The notes below the pieces were generated by a model. It had not been told where the DNA came from and searched no databases. It was given only the letters and a program-made list of their open reading frames with translations. Positions 9,878 to 19,061 of a stretch of DNA of 64,000 nucleotides are shown here, piece by piece (positions within the stretch are counted from its first letter, which is position 1; every line of letters starts with the position of its first letter). Source of the DNA: Cyanobium sp. NIES-981 (GTDB lineage Bacteria; Cyanobacteriota; Cyanobacteriia; PCC-6307; Cyanobiaceae). The stretch covers positions 682,001 to 746,000 of the forward strand of contig NZ_LT578417.1 of NCBI RefSeq assembly GCF_900088535.1, written 5' to 3'. A program made the position numbers and the translations under genes.

Positions 9878-12397
9878 ATGAGCAAGGCTCGCCATCCCGG
9901 CAAGGTCTGCGCGCCTGAGCCGGCCCCAGGGTGCGGGGACACTCTGGCCGCCCTTCCGCTGCCTGCGCTCTTCGAGAGGCTGAAGACGACGCCCCGCGGT
10001 CTGGAGAGTGACGAGGCCCGGCGCCGGCTCCGGGATGGGGGGGCCAACGAGCTGCCGCGTCACGCGGTGTCGCCCTGGAGGCTGTTGCTGGGCCACCTCT
10101 GGGGGCCCATCGCCTGGATGATCGAACTGGCCGCCCTGCTCTCCGCCCTGGTGGCGGACTGGAGTGATCTGGGGCTGATCCTGCTGCTGCTGGCCGCCAA
10201 TGCCGGGGTGGGCTTCTGGGAGGAGTACAAGGCCGGCAACGAGATCGCGGCCCTGGAGGCCCAGCTGGCCCGGGAGGCGCGGGTGGTGCGGGACGGCCGC
10301 TGGACGCTGGTGCCCTCCCGGGAGCTGGTGCCTGGCGATGTGATCCGGCTGAGGATCGGTGACATCGTGCCGGCCGACGCCCGCCTGCTGGACGGGGGTC
10401 CGGTGGAGATCGACCAGTCCCCCCTCACCGGTGAATCCCTGCCGGTGGAGCGGGACCGGGGGGGCGCCGTGCTCTCCGGCTCGATCCTGCGGCGCGGGGA
10501 GGCCGATGCCCTGGTGCATGCCACGGGGGCCTCCACCACCTTCGCGCGCACCGCCCGGCTGGCGGAGGCCGAACCGCCACCCAGCCATTTCCAGCAGGCG
10601 GTGCTCAAGATCGGCGACTACCTGATCCTGGTGGCGCTGCTGCTGATCACCCTGGTCCTGGTGGTGGCCCTGTTCCGGGGCCACGGCATGGTGGAGACGC
10701 TGCGCTTCGCCCTGGTGCTCTGCGTGGCCTCGATCCCCGTGGCCATGCCCACCGTGCTCTCGGTGACCCTGGCCGTGGGTGCCGAGCGGCTGGCCCGCCG
10801 CCGAGCCGTGGTCACGCGCCTGGCCGCGATCGAGGAGCTGGCGGGGATCGACATCCTCTGCTCCGACAAGACGGGCACCCTCACCCAGAACCGGCTCAGC
10901 CTCGGCACACCCTTCTGCGTGCCGCCCTGCACCACGGAGCACCTGCTGCGCTGCGCCGCGCTCGCTTCGCGGGCGGAAGACGGCGATCCGATCGATGCGG
11001 CGGTGCTCGAGGCCCCCGGGGCCGGCACCGCTGCGGCCGGAATGCGGATCGAGGCGTTCCGTGGCTTCGATCCGGTGCGCAAGCGCACCGAAGCCACCGC
11101 CGTGGATGCCGCAGGCAACCATCTGCGGGTGAGCAAGGGAGCCCCCCAGGTGCTCCTGGCCATGGCGGTGGAGACCGGGGAGGTGCGCAAGGCGGTGGAT
11201 CAGGCGGTGGAGGCCTTCGCTGCCCGTGGCTTTCGCTCCCTGGCCGTGGCCGCCGCCGAAGGCGACGGGTGCTGGCGGATGCTGGGTGTGCTGCCCCTCT
11301 TCGATCCACCCCGCGAAGACAGCCGGGCCACCCTGGAGCAACTGCGCCAGCTGGGGATCACCACCAAGCTGATCAGCGGGGACCAGGTGGCGATCACCCG
11401 GGAGATGGCCCGCCAGCTGGGCCTGGGCAGCGCCATTCTTCCGGCGGAGGCCCTCGAGACGTCCACCGCCGCTCCCCGGATCCCATCCCTGTTCGCCCCC
11501 GGGGAACGGATCGAGCGGAGCGACGGTTTCGCCCAGGTCCTGCCCGAGCACAAGTACCGGATCGTGGAGCTGCTGCAGCACCGGGGACACCTGGTGGGCA
11601 TGACCGGCGACGGCGTCAACGACGCCCCTGCCCTGAAGCGGGCCGATGCGGGGATCGCCGTGTCCGGGGCGAGCGATGCCGCCCGCAGCGCCGCCGACAT
11701 CGTGCTGCTCAGCCCCGGCCTCGGCGTGGTGGTGTCGGCGATCCGGGAGAGCCGGCGCATCTTCCAGCGGATGCACCACTACGCCGTGTACCGGATCGCC
11801 GAAACGCTCCGGGTGCTGGTGTTCATGACCGTGTCGATCCTGGTGTTCGACTTCTATCCGCTGTCGGCGCTGATGATCGTGCTGCTGGCGCTGCTCAACG
11901 ACGGCGCCATCCTCTCGATCGCCTACGACCGCACCCACTGGTCACCCCGCCCGGTGCGCTGGCAGATGCCGGTGGTGCTCGGGGTGGCCACGATGCTCGG
12001 CCTGGCCGGGGTCGTCGCCTCCTTCGGCCTGCTCTATCTGGCGGAGAGGGGGTTCGGCCAGCCCCGGGAGTTCATCCAGACCCTCCTGTACCTGAAACTG
12101 TCGGTGGCGGGTCACCTGACGGTGTTCGTGGCACGCACGGAAGGCCCCTTCTGGTCGGTGCGGCCGGCCCTGCCGCTGCTGCTCGCCGTGGTGGGCACCC
12201 AGCTGGTGGCCACAGTCCTGGCGGTGTACGGGATCCTGATGGCACCGATCGGCTGGGGCTGGGCCCTGCTGGTGTGGGGCTACTCCCTGCTCTGGTTCCT
12301 GGTGGAGGATCGGGTGAAACTGCTGGGCTATGAGCTCTTCGGGCGGCGGCCCACCCTGTTGCGCCGCCACGGCCGAGGCCGCCGCGGGCCTGGCTGA
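9878..12397 (+). CDS. P-type H+-ATPase (P3A class)
   Basis: 839 residues of a plasma-membrane proton-efflux P-type ATPase. Landmarks in order: N-terminal cation ATPase domain; first helix pair (WMIELAALLSALVADWSDL); actuator TGES at 184-187; phosphorylation site DKTGTLTQN with D330; hinge motif MTGDGVNDAPALKRADAG; six C-terminal membrane helices. There is no N-terminal heavy-metal domain or CPC motif, which argues against P1B, and the residues after the hinge (GIAVSGASDAARSAADIVLL) are typical of P3A. It would pump H+ outward at ATP cost, possibly for pH homeostasis or to energise transport. It follows osmC and is followed after four bases by the M32 peptidase. Confidence 0.92.
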   Translation: MSKARHPGKVCAPEPAPGCGDTLAALPLPALFERLKTTPRGLESDEARRRLRDGGANELPRHAVSPWRLLLGHLWGPIAWMIELAALLSALVADWSDLGLILLLLAANAGVGFWEEYKAGNEIAALEAQLAREARVVRDGRWTLVPSRELVPGDVIRLRIGDIVPADARLLDGGPVEIDQSPLTGESLPVERDRGGAVLSGSILRRGEADALVHATGASTTFARTARLAEAEPPPSHFQQAVLKIGDYLILVALLLITLVLVVALFRGHGMVETLRFALVLCVASIPVAMPTVLSVTLAVGAERLARRRAVVTRLAAIEELAGIDILCSDKTGTLTQNRLSLGTPFCVPPCTTEHLLRCAALASRAEDGDPIDAAVLEAPGAGTAAAGMRIEAFRGFDPVRKRTEATAVDAAGNHLRVSKGAPQVLLAMAVETGEVRKAVDQAVEAFAARGFRSLAVAAAEGDGCWRMLGVLPLFDPPREDSRATLEQLRQLGITTKLISGDQVAITREMARQLGLGSAILPAEALETSTAAPRIPSLFAPGERIERSDGFAQVLPEHKYRIVELLQHRGHLVGMTGDGVNDAPALKRADAGIAVSGASDAARSAADIVLLSPGLGVVVSAIRESRRIFQRMHHYAVYRIAETLRVLVFMTVSILVFDFYPLSALMIVLLALLNDGAILSIAYDRTHWSPRPVRWQMPVVLGVATMLGLAGVVASFGLLYLAERGFGQPREFIQTLLYLKLSVAGHLTVFVARTEGPFWSVRPALPLLLAVVGTQLVATVLAVYGILMAPIGWGWALLVWGYSLLWFLVEDRVKLLGYELFGRRPTLLRRHGRGRRGPG

Positions 12398-12401
12398 GGC
12401 C

Positions 12402-13985
12402 ATGCTGGCGGAGCCTTCCCTCGGCTCCATGACCACACCGGGCCCGGCGCTCGCCCAGCTGCGCGACCACCTCCACCAGACGCGGCTGCTCGGCTCGATC
12501 AGCAGCACCCTCTACTACGACCAGAACACGGTGATGCCGGCCGCCGGCGCCGAGTGGCGCGGCGAACAGCTGGGCCTGCTGGCCAGCCAGCTCCATCGCC
12601 GCCAGAGCGATCCCCACTACGCCGCGCTGCTGGAGGCGGCAGAAGCCGAGGCGGCAGCCGGGCAGCACGGTGCTCCATCGGCCCTTCTGCGGCGCAACCT
12701 GGCCCTGCTGCGGCTGGAGCTGGAGCGGCAGCGGCGCCTCGATCCCGCCCTGGTGGCCAGCCTGGCCCGGGCCCAGTCGCGGGGGAATGCCGTGTGGCAG
12801 GAAGCCCGCTCCCGCAACGACTTCACCCTGTTCTCCCCGGCCCTGGAGGAGCTGATCGCCCTGCGCCGCCGCCAGGCCGACCAACTGGCGGCGGCCGAAC
12901 CCGTGCGGCGGAGCAGCTGGGAGATCCTGGCCCAGCCCTTCGAACCCGGAATCAGCAAGGCCCGGCTGGAGGAGCTGTTCGGCCCGTTGCGCCAGCAGCT
13001 GCCCAACCTGCTGGCCCGGGCTGCCGAGGCGGTCGGCCAGGCCCCCGGAACCCGGCGCCCTGGGGAGAGCGCCGATCTGCCCGAGGCCCTGCAGGAGCGT
13101 CTCTGCGCCGAGCTTCTGGGCAGCTGGGGCTATGACCCGCAGCGCTGCCAGCGTTCCCGCTCGGCCCATCCCTTCTCCTGCACCCTGGGGCCGGCCGACT
13201 ACCGCATCACCACCCGGGTGGTGCCGGGCCAGCCCCTCTCGGCCCTGCTGGCCACAGCCCACGAGTGGGGTCACTCCCTGTACGAGCAGGGCCTGCCCCG
13301 CAGCGACGACCACTACTTCCCCTGGCCCCTGGGTGAGGCCACCTCGATGGGGGTGCATGAATCGCAGTCCCTGTTCTGGGAATGCCGCATCGCCAGAGGC
13401 GAGGCCTTCGCCCGGCGCTGGCATCCCAGGATCGTGGCCGGGCTTGGGGGCGATCCCTGGGGCGGCAGCCACGGCTTCTGGCGGGCCCTCAATCCCGTGC
13501 GGCCCGGCCTGATCCGGGTGGAGGCCGATGAGCTGAGCTACTGCCTCCACATCGTGCTCCGCTACGAACTGGAGCTGGCCCTGCTGGAGCAGGACATGCC
13601 GGTTCAGGAGCTGCCCGAGGCCTGGAACCGGCGGATGGGGGAGCTGCTTGGGATCACCCCGCCCGGCGATGCGGAGGGATGCCTGCAGGACATCCACTGG
13701 GCGGAGGGGCTGTTCGGCTACTTCCCCTCCTACGCCCTGGGGCACCTGATCAGCGCCCAGCTGGCGGAGCGGCTGGAGCACGACCTGGGCGGCACCGGCG
13801 CCCTGGAGGCCCGCGTGGCTGCGGGGGAGGAGGAGCAGCTCCGCCGCTGGTTGGGGGAGCAGGTGTGGGCCCTGGGCCGCAGCGTCAACGGCGAGGAGCT
13901 GGTGCAGCAGGTGTGCGGCCGCCCCCTGGAGACCGGCCCCTTCCTCCGCTACCTCACCGGCAAGCTCGAACGGCTGCTGGGCTGA
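12402..13985 (+). CDS. M32 carboxypeptidase (Taq type)
   Basis: Zinc metallocarboxypeptidase of family M32, about 527 residues. The zinc motif HEWGH (H287 onward) is followed by SLYEQGLP, then the third-ligand region GVHESQSLFWE. Other family blocks are VRPGLIRVEADELSYCLHI, and GYFPSYALGHLISAQL near the C-terminus. It removes C-terminal residues from peptides in the cytosol. The start is set at ATG 12402, four bases after the ATPase stop with GAGG upstream; ATG 12429 is an alternative. Likely co-transcribed with the ATPase. Confidence 0.94.
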   Translation: MLAEPSLGSMTTPGPALAQLRDHLHQTRLLGSISSTLYYDQNTVMPAAGAEWRGEQLGLLASQLHRRQSDPHYAALLEAAEAEAAAGQHGAPSALLRRNLALLRLELERQRRLDPALVASLARAQSRGNAVWQEARSRNDFTLFSPALEELIALRRRQADQLAAAEPVRRSSWEILAQPFEPGISKARLEELFGPLRQQLPNLLARAAEAVGQAPGTRRPGESADLPEALQERLCAELLGSWGYDPQRCQRSRSAHPFSCTLGPADYRITTRVVPGQPLSALLATAHEWGHSLYEQGLPRSDDHYFPWPLGEATSMGVHESQSLFWECRIARGEAFARRWHPRIVAGLGGDPWGGSHGFWRALNPVRPGLIRVEADELSYCLHIVLRYELELALLEQDMPVQELPEAWNRRMGELLGITPPGDAEGCLQDIHWAEGLFGYFPSYALGHLISAQLAERLEHDLGGTGALEARVAAGEEEQLRRWLGEQVWALGRSVNGEELVQQVCGRPLETGPFLRYLTGKLERLLG

Positions 13986-14291
13986 GGCCGCCTGGGAGGG
14001 ACGACGCCACCATGGCGGCCACAGGGAAGGGGCTGGATCAAACTCGTCCCCTCGCCGCATGGGTGATCCAGGCCGAGCCCATCGAGCAGTTCCTCCCCCG
14101 GGGCGGAAGCAATGGTGCTCACGGCGGAGCCATTCACTCCGGTGGACGTGCGGGGTGAGGCCCGGGCCACGCGCCGGCTTCCCGAGGGGGTGCGGCAGCC
14201 TGCACTGCCGCCGTGAACGGGACAACCACAGCGGCGTGCCTTGGTGGGTGGTGCCCTTCGTAGGATGCGCCGCGATCGCACACTCTGTTTC
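13986..14291. other. 306-bp gene-free stretch before the pyrophosphatase-like gene
   Basis: No frame on either strand looks convincingly coding; a 48-codon plus-strand frame (14012-14158) has no features. The stretch holds a perfect inverted repeat (see 14192-14211) and a TAGGAT -10-like hexamer at 14261-14266 lacking a properly spaced -35. One GCGATCGC palindrome overlaps its end. Confidence 0.5.
14192..14211. promoter_or_regulatory. 7-bp inverted repeat upstream of pyrophosphatase-like gene
   Basis: GCGGCAG (14192-14198) and CTGCCGC (14205-14211) form a perfect stem with a six-base loop about 80 bp before the ATG. No T-run follows. It could be an operator or leader hairpin; inference only. 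Confidence 0.3.
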
Positions 14292-14879
14292 ATGGCGAAC
14301 ATCGACCACGCCCCGAGCCGCACGATGCTCAACCTGCTGCACGTGCTGCCGGCCTTCGCCGATGAAGCCGAGCTCCGCCTCAACGCGATCGTGGAGCTCA
14401 ACTCAATGACGATCAACAAATATGAGCTGATCACGGAAACCGGCCATCTCAAGCTGGACCGGGTGGGCTACTCCTCCCTTGCCTACCCCTTTGCCTACGG
14501 CTGTATCCCCCGCACCTGGGATGAGGACGGCGATCCCCTCGACATCGAGATCGTGGGAGTGACCGAGCCCCTGATTCCCGGCTCCCTGGTGGAAGCCCGC
14601 ATCATCGGCATCATGAAGTTCGACGATGGCGGTGAGGTGGACGACAAGGTGATCGCAGTTCTCGCCGATGACAAGCGGATGGATCACATCACCAGCTACA
14701 CCCAGCTGGGTGATCACTGGCTCAAGGAAACCCAGTACTACTGGGAGCGTTACAAGGATCTCAAGAAGCCCGGCACCTGCAAGGTGAACGGTTTCTTTGA
14801 GGCGTCAGAGGCCGTGACCATCATCAAGGAGTGCGAAGCGCGCTATCTCAGCGCGATCGACGCCAAACTGGTGAACTGA
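14292..14879 (+). CDS. divergent family I inorganic pyrophosphatase
   Basis: 195 residues, Mg-dependent PPi hydrolase fold. It carries the complete family signature: DGDPLD with D79, D81 and D84, equivalent to E. coli D65/D67/D70. NKYEL, LDRVGYSS, AYPFAYG, a later Asp pair with Lys (FDDGGEVDDKV) and ERYKDL are also present, so essentially all E. coli active-site positions can be matched. The N-terminus (MANIDHAPSRTMLNLLHVLP) is longer than usual and overall sequence differs strongly from the second copy at 34283. The start is ATG 14292. The likely role is PPi removal, perhaps for a specialised reaction or condition. Confidence 0.88.
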   Translation: MANIDHAPSRTMLNLLHVLPAFADEAELRLNAIVELNSMTINKYELITETGHLKLDRVGYSSLAYPFAYGCIPRTWDEDGDPLDIEIVGVTEPLIPGSLVEARIIGIMKFDDGGEVDDKVIAVLADDKRMDHITSYTQLGDHWLKETQYYWERYKDLKKPGTCKVNGFFEASEAVTIIKECEARYLSAIDAKLVN

Positions 14880-14904
14880 TTCCGAGACACCCCACCACGC
14901 GCCG

Positions 14905-15609
14905 ATGTCCCTGCTGATCCCGGAGCCGATGGCTCCCCGCCAGAGCCAATCCCCGGCCCGCACCCCGTCAGCGTGGGCACGGACTTGGAGCAAGGGGATG
15001 GGGCTGTGGGGGGGGCGTTTGGCCCTAGGCGTCGCCCTCGTGACCCTGGGGGGAGCACCACTCCCCTCCCAGGCGGCACCGAGCGGACAGGGTCCGCTTC
15101 CCCCTTCCGGGGCGGTGGCGCCCACGGAGCCGCCCAGCGCGCCCCCGGCCGTGCCCGCTCCAGCGGCCGAGACCCCTCCAGCCGCCGTCCAGCCGGAGGT
15201 GGCCGTCCAGCGGGAGATCGTGCTGGAGCTGGGGCGTCGGGAGATCAGCCTCCGTGAGAACGGCCAGGTGGTGAGGCGGTGGCCCGTCGCGATCGGCGAC
15301 CCCAGCACCCCCACCCCGGTGGGCACCTTCAAAGTGGAGAACAAGGTGCAGAACCCCCGCTACCAGAGCACCCGCAGCGGCAAAATCAACGCCACCGTGG
15401 GACCCCAGGGTCCGCTCGGGGATCGCTGGATCGGTTTCAAACAGAGCGGCCCCAACCAGTACGGCATCCACGGCACGCCCACCGCCTGGGCCTGGACCGT
15501 GACCTCACGGGCCGCCGTATCGAATGGGTGTGTGCGCATGCTCACGCCCCATGTGCGTGAACTGTTCGACAAGGTGGACATCGGCACTCCGGTGATCGTC
15601 CGACGCTGA
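14905..15609 (+). CDS. L,D-transpeptidase (YkuD domain), exported
   Basis: 234 residues. A hydrophobic segment (GGRLALGVALVTLGGAPLPS) acts as a signal peptide or anchor, but it begins about 35 residues in; ATG 14998 would give a conventional leader. A Pro/Ala-rich linker follows, then the YkuD catalytic domain with TPTPVGTFKV, QYGIHGTP and SNGCVRM. C209 is the nucleophile and the HG His its partner. Such enzymes cross-link peptidoglycan or attach proteins to it in the periplasm. It sits 25 bp after the pyrophosphatase-like gene. Confidence 0.9.
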   Translation: MSLLIPEPMAPRQSQSPARTPSAWARTWSKGMGLWGGRLALGVALVTLGGAPLPSQAAPSGQGPLPPSGAVAPTEPPSAPPAVPAPAAETPPAAVQPEVAVQREIVLELGRREISLRENGQVVRRWPVAIGDPSTPTPVGTFKVENKVQNPRYQSTRSGKINATVGPQGPLGDRWIGFKQSGPNQYGIHGTPTAWAWTVTSRAAVSNGCVRMLTPHVRELFDKVDIGTPVIVRR

Positions 15610-15866
15610 GTGCTCCACTGGGCTGGGCGGCTCGCCAGGGATGGCGGCGGGATCCGAAAGACTTCCTGGAGATCGGTTCTGGATCGGCAGGATTGCCCGG
15701 GATCCTCCCTTAAGTTTCGCTCTGCATTTCCGCCGCAATGGTTCCAGCGCCGCACACCCAGCCATGTCCGGGAGCAGCTGGAGACAGGGGAGGTCAACGG
15801 GAGCAGCTCGGTGCTGCCGACCGGCCCCTGCGCGGCGTTTCGCTCAACACCACGCTCAACACCACG
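15610..15866. other. gene-poor interval after the L,D-transpeptidase
   Basis: Several short overlapping frames occur but none has a credible start or recognisable product. It includes a less GC-rich patch around 15700-15735 (TTAAGTTTCGCTCTGCATTT) that could hold a promoter, and a 12-bp tandem repeat at its 3' end. Confidence 0.4.
15841..15864. repeat. perfect 12-bp tandem duplication
   Basis: CGCTCAACACCA occurs twice in direct succession (15841-15852 and 15853-15864), immediately before a possible TTG start. In the frame of the small downstream gene it would encode a repeated L-N-T-T. Confidence 0.8.
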
Positions 15867-16037
15867 TTGAAGTGGTCGGAAGAGGGTGAGCTCTCTGCCC
15901 TTGACCTGGATCGGATCGTGGCCCGGCTGGCCGATGCGGATCCCGTGGCCAGCCATCTCAGCCTGCACCATTTCGGCATGGCCGGACGCGAGGGGGTCAA
16001 CGGCTGCCGCTCTGACGCCGGCCACCACGCCGGCTGA
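15867..16037 (+). CDS. possible small hypothetical protein, 56 aa
   Basis: The frame from TTG 15867 encodes a plausible soluble peptide: GELSALDLDRIVARLADAD, then PVASHLSLHHFGMAGREGVN. The composition and third-position GC look coding, and the stop at 16037 is one base from the convergent ClC stop. An alternative start is ATG 15738, giving a 99-residue product whose first half looks non-coding. No family is recognised; it may be a remnant. Confidence 0.35.
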   Translation: MKWSEEGELSALDLDRIVARLADADPVASHLSLHHFGMAGREGVNGCRSDAGHHAG

Positions 16038-16038
16038 A

Positions 16039-18036
16039 TCAGTGCCCGGCCAGGGCCGTGCGGGCCAGGGCCCTGGCCAGCCCATCGCGACTTGCCAATC
16101 CCCGCAGGCTGCCCACGGCCAGACCGGGGTTCGGCAAGCCATGGGGCAGAACGCCGGCACGGATGTCGTGCACAGCAAACACCGGCAGCTGCCGGCAGCC
16201 TGAGGGGCTGAGCTGGTCCTCCAGCTGGGCCAGGTTTGCCGCCTCCGGGAGCCAGAGGAGGTCCCCGCGCACGCACTCCCGCAGCAGCGGTGCTGGCGCC
16301 AGCCCCGTGCTGGCCGTGCCGTCGAGGCGGGAGCGGATCAGCCGTTGCAGATCAGCGAGGGTGGCCAGGCCGAGCACCCACGGCCCCTCGGCGACCACCA
16401 GGCAGTGGCCATGGGCAGCCACCAGTTCCGCCAGGGCCTCCACCACCGGCGTCTCTGCCGGCAGCACCAGGGGGGCTTCCGGTTCGATCGCCTCGAGCAC
16501 GGACACCGCGGCCAGCTGGCGCCGGCGCTGCTCCTCCGCTGCATCGGGCCCCAGCAGACCGGGATCGCTCAGCCCCTGCCAGCGCTCCACCAGCAGGGCA
16601 CTCAACCCCGCCGCCGCCATCAGCGGCAGCACGATGCGGATGTCATGGGTGAGTTCAAACAGCAGCAGCAGCGCGGTGAGGGGGGCGCGGGCACTTCCGG
16701 CCAGCACCGCGGCCATGCCGACCATGGCGTAGGCGGGCGGTTCGGCCACCGGCAGCTGCAGGCCCGCGTCGCCCAGCAGCTGGCCGTAGCCATTCCCCAG
16801 CACCGCGCCCAGCACCAGGGCGGGGGCGAATCCCCCTCCCACGAATCCCGTGGCGTTGCTCACCGTGGTGGCCAGCAGCTTGACCCCGAGCAACAGCAGC
16901 AGGCTGAGCAGGGGGATGCCGCCATCACTGCCCAGCAGGGCTTCGACCGTGTCGTAGCCCACCCCGAGCACCTGGGGAAAGCCAAGCGCCATCACCCCCA
17001 CCGCGGCACCCCCAAGGGCTGTCGGCAGGCCGGGGGGCAGCTGGGCCAGCCAGCGTTGCAGGCGTGCATCGCGGCCCAGGGCGAGCAGCCGCACCAGCAG
17101 CCAGGACATCAGGCTGGCGAGTAACCCCAGCCCCAGGTAAAGCGGCAATTCCAGGGGTGAGCGCACCTCGTAGGCCGGCAGTCTCAGGATCGGTGCATCC
17201 CCGAGCACCAGCTGGGTCACCAGCGACGAGGCCACCGCAGCCACGAGCACAGCCCGGAGGCTGGGGCGGCCCTGGATGGCGCTGAAACTGCCTTCAAAGG
17301 CGAAGAACACCCCAGCGATCGGTGCCTTGAAGCCCGCTGCCAGGCCCGCCGCCACACCGGCCGCCACCAGGGCTTTCTGACGCTGGGGCGGCAGGCCGCC
17401 CCGCAGGGCCACCCAGAGGCCGAGGTTGCCACCGCTCTCCACGCTGGGCCCCTCCGGCCCGAGCGAGGCGCCGCTCCCCAGGCTGAGGGAGGCACCCAGC
17501 AGACGCAGCAGCGGCAGCCGGGGGGCAGGCGGCTCGGTGCCCTCCGCCATCGCCATCAGGCTGGGCAGGCCAGGGCCGAGATCGCCGCCCCAGCGGCGCA
17601 GAAGCCCCACGGCGAAACCGCCCAGGGTGGGCACCAGCACCACGGGCCAGAGGCTGATCCAGCCTGGCAGCTGGGAGGCGGGCAGCGGCGGCGGCTCCGG
17701 TGCTGCCGGTGGCGTCGGCAGGTAGCCGAGACCCCCCAGGCCGATCCTCAGCAGCGCCTCCAGGGGAGTGGAGCTGTCGGCAGCCAGCGGCACCAGATCC
17801 TGCCCGGGGTCGGCCACCGGGGAGCGGCCGAGGCTGAGCAGAGCTTCGATCAGGGGGCCGAACAGGCCGTTGTTGATCAGACCAAGCAGCTCGTGAAAGA
17901 GCACCACGGCCAACCCGGTGAGGGCGCCCACCAGGCCGGCCCAGGCGAGCAGACTCCACTGAAAGGGCAGACGGGTCGCCGAGGCGGCCGACTCCTCGTT
18001 GGGCTGGGGGTCAGGCCTCGGGGCGGACGCTGGCAA
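16039..18036 (-). CDS. ClC-family chloride channel/antiporter with C-terminal CBS-like pair
   Basis: About 665 residues. The ClC selectivity-filter region is clear: [17 protein letters not shown], then [18 protein letters not shown] and a later [18 protein letters not shown]. It has about 10-12 membrane helices. The C-terminal 150 residues resemble a CBS pair ([28 protein letters not shown]), a regulatory nucleotide-binding module. Position 4 of the filter motif reads GPEGP instead of the commoner GREGP. The start is uncertain: no ATG precedes the first helix. TTG 18036 has AGGAGA just upstream and overlaps hemC; TTG 18093 is an alternative. Likely cotranscribed with hemC. Confidence 0.87.
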   Translation of the reverse strand: MPASAPRPDPQPNEESAASATRLPFQWSLLAWAGLVGALTGLAVVLFHELLGLINNGLFGPLIEALLSLGRSPVADPGQDLVPLAADSSTPLEALLRIGLGGLGYLPTPPAAPEPPPLPASQLPGWISLWPVVLVPTLGGFAVGLLRRWGGDLGPGLPSLMAMAEGTEPPAPRLPLLRLLGASLSLGSGASLGPEGPSVESGGNLGLWVALRGGLPPQRQKALVAAGVAAGLAAGFKAPIAGVFFAFEGSFSAIQGRPSLRAVLVAAVASSLVTQLVLGDAPILRLPAYEVRSPLELPLYLGLGLLASLMSWLLVRLLALGRDARLQRWLAQLPPGLPTALGGAAVGVMALGFPQVLGVGYDTVEALLGSDGGIPLLSLLLLLGVKLLATTVSNATGFVGGGFAPALVLGAVLGNGYGQLLGDAGLQLPVAEPPAYAMVGMAAVLAGSARAPLTALLLLFELTHDIRIVLPLMAAAGLSALLVERWQGLSDPGLLGPDAAEEQRRRQLAAVSVLEAIEPEAPLVLPAETPVVEALAELVAAHGHCLVVAEGPWVLGLATLADLQRLIRSRLDGTASTGLAPAPLLRECVRGDLLWLPEAANLAQLEDQLSPSGCRQLPVFAVHDIRAGVLPHGLPNPGLAVGSLRGLASRDGLARALARTALAGH

Positions 18037-18976
18037 AGATCTCCTCCAGGATCTCCCCGGCGCCCTGATCCTTGAGGCTGTGGGCGAGGGCAACGCCGAT
18101 CGCTTCGGGGTCCTCCTGCGGACCGCGGGCCTCGTCGCGGATCAGCCGCAGCCCGTCCAGGCTGGCCACCATGCCGGTGAGGATGAGATCGCCGCTGTGC
18201 TCAGCCTCGGCGAAGCGGGTGTTCACACCGATCGGCACCTGGCAGCCCCCCTCCAGCTCCCGCAGGAAGGCCCGCTCGGCCAGGCAGCGGCGCGCCGTGG
18301 GGGTGTGCTCCAGCACCCTGATCTGCTCCAGCACGGCGGTGTCGCCATCGCGGCACTCGATGCCCAGGGCCCCCTGGCCCACGGCGTGCAGGGAAATCGA
18401 GGGATCGATCAGTTCATGGATGCGGGCACCGAGGCCGAGCCGGCCCAGGCCGGCGGCAGCCAGGATCAGGCAGTCGAATTCACCGGAGTCGAGCTTTTCC
18501 AGGCGCGTGATCACGTTGCCGCGCACGTCCTTGAAGGTGAGATGGGGGAAGTGGTGGCGCAGCTGGGCCAGGCGTCGCAGGGAGCTGGTGCCCACCACGG
18601 CGCCCTCCGGCAGGGTGGCGAGGGTCTTGTCACGGTGCTTCGCGTGCACCACCAGGGCATCGGCGGGATCCTCCCGCTCGGTGATGCAGCCCAGCATCAG
18701 CCCCTCGGGCAGGTTGGTGGGCAGATCCTTGAGGCTGTGCACGGCGATGTCGGCCCGGTCCACCAGCATCTGGGCCTCCAGTTCCTTGGTGAAGAGGCCC
18801 TTGTCGCCGATCTTGGCGAGGGCCACATCGAGGATCTTGTCGCCCTGGGTGGCCATGGCCTCGATCGTGATCGTCAGATCGTCGTGGGCCTTGGCCAGCT
18901 CATCGCGCACCCAGTGGGTCTGCACCATGGCGAGCTGGCTGCGGCGGGAGGCAATACGCAGGGTGGAGCCGGCCAT
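18011..18976 (-). CDS. hemC: hydroxymethylbilane synthase (porphobilinogen deaminase)
   Basis: 321 residues. It polymerises four porphobilinogens into hydroxymethylbilane, the third common step of haem, chlorophyll, bilin and B12 synthesis, in the cytosol. Recognisable blocks: [14 protein letters not shown] at the N-terminus, [31 protein letters not shown], and [12 protein letters not shown] containing the Cys that holds the dipyrromethane cofactor. Full length. Its 3' end overlaps the presumed start of the ClC gene. Ferrochelatase (hemH) is elsewhere in this window. Confidence 0.98.
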   Translation of the reverse strand: MAGSTLRIASRRSQLAMVQTHWVRDELAKAHDDLTITIEAMATQGDKILDVALAKIGDKGLFTKELEAQMLVDRADIAVHSLKDLPTNLPEGLMLGCITEREDPADALVVHAKHRDKTLATLPEGAVVGTSSLRRLAQLRHHFPHLTFKDVRGNVITRLEKLDSGEFDCLILAAAGLGRLGLGARIHELIDPSISLHAVGQGALGIECRDGDTAVLEQIRVLEHTPTARRCLAERAFLRELEGGCQVPIGVNTRFAEAEHSGDLILTGMVASLDGLRLIRDEARGPQEDPEAIGVALAHSLKDQGAGEILEEIFASVRPEA

Positions 18977-19061
18977 CGAGATCCTTCGGTTGGCAGACAG
19001 ACTGCCGTGTCACAGCCGCCCAGCCTAAGGACCAGCCCTCACCCCACCGCAGTCCGGCGGA

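Noticed and set aside
9419-11938. Very long open frame antisense to the P-type ATPase
   Set aside because: Composition is His/Gly/Gln-rich with no domain, and it mirrors the real ATPase codons. In GC-rich DNA the complementary frame of a coding gene rarely meets stops.
13986-14291. Small gene at 14012-14158
   Set aside because: A 48-codon frame without Shine-Dalgarno, conserved look or hydrophobic pattern; left as intergenic.
12072-14342. Long minus-strand open frame spanning the ATPase end and the M32 peptidase
   Set aside because: Crosses two well-supported plus-strand genes and a gap; repetitive composition only.
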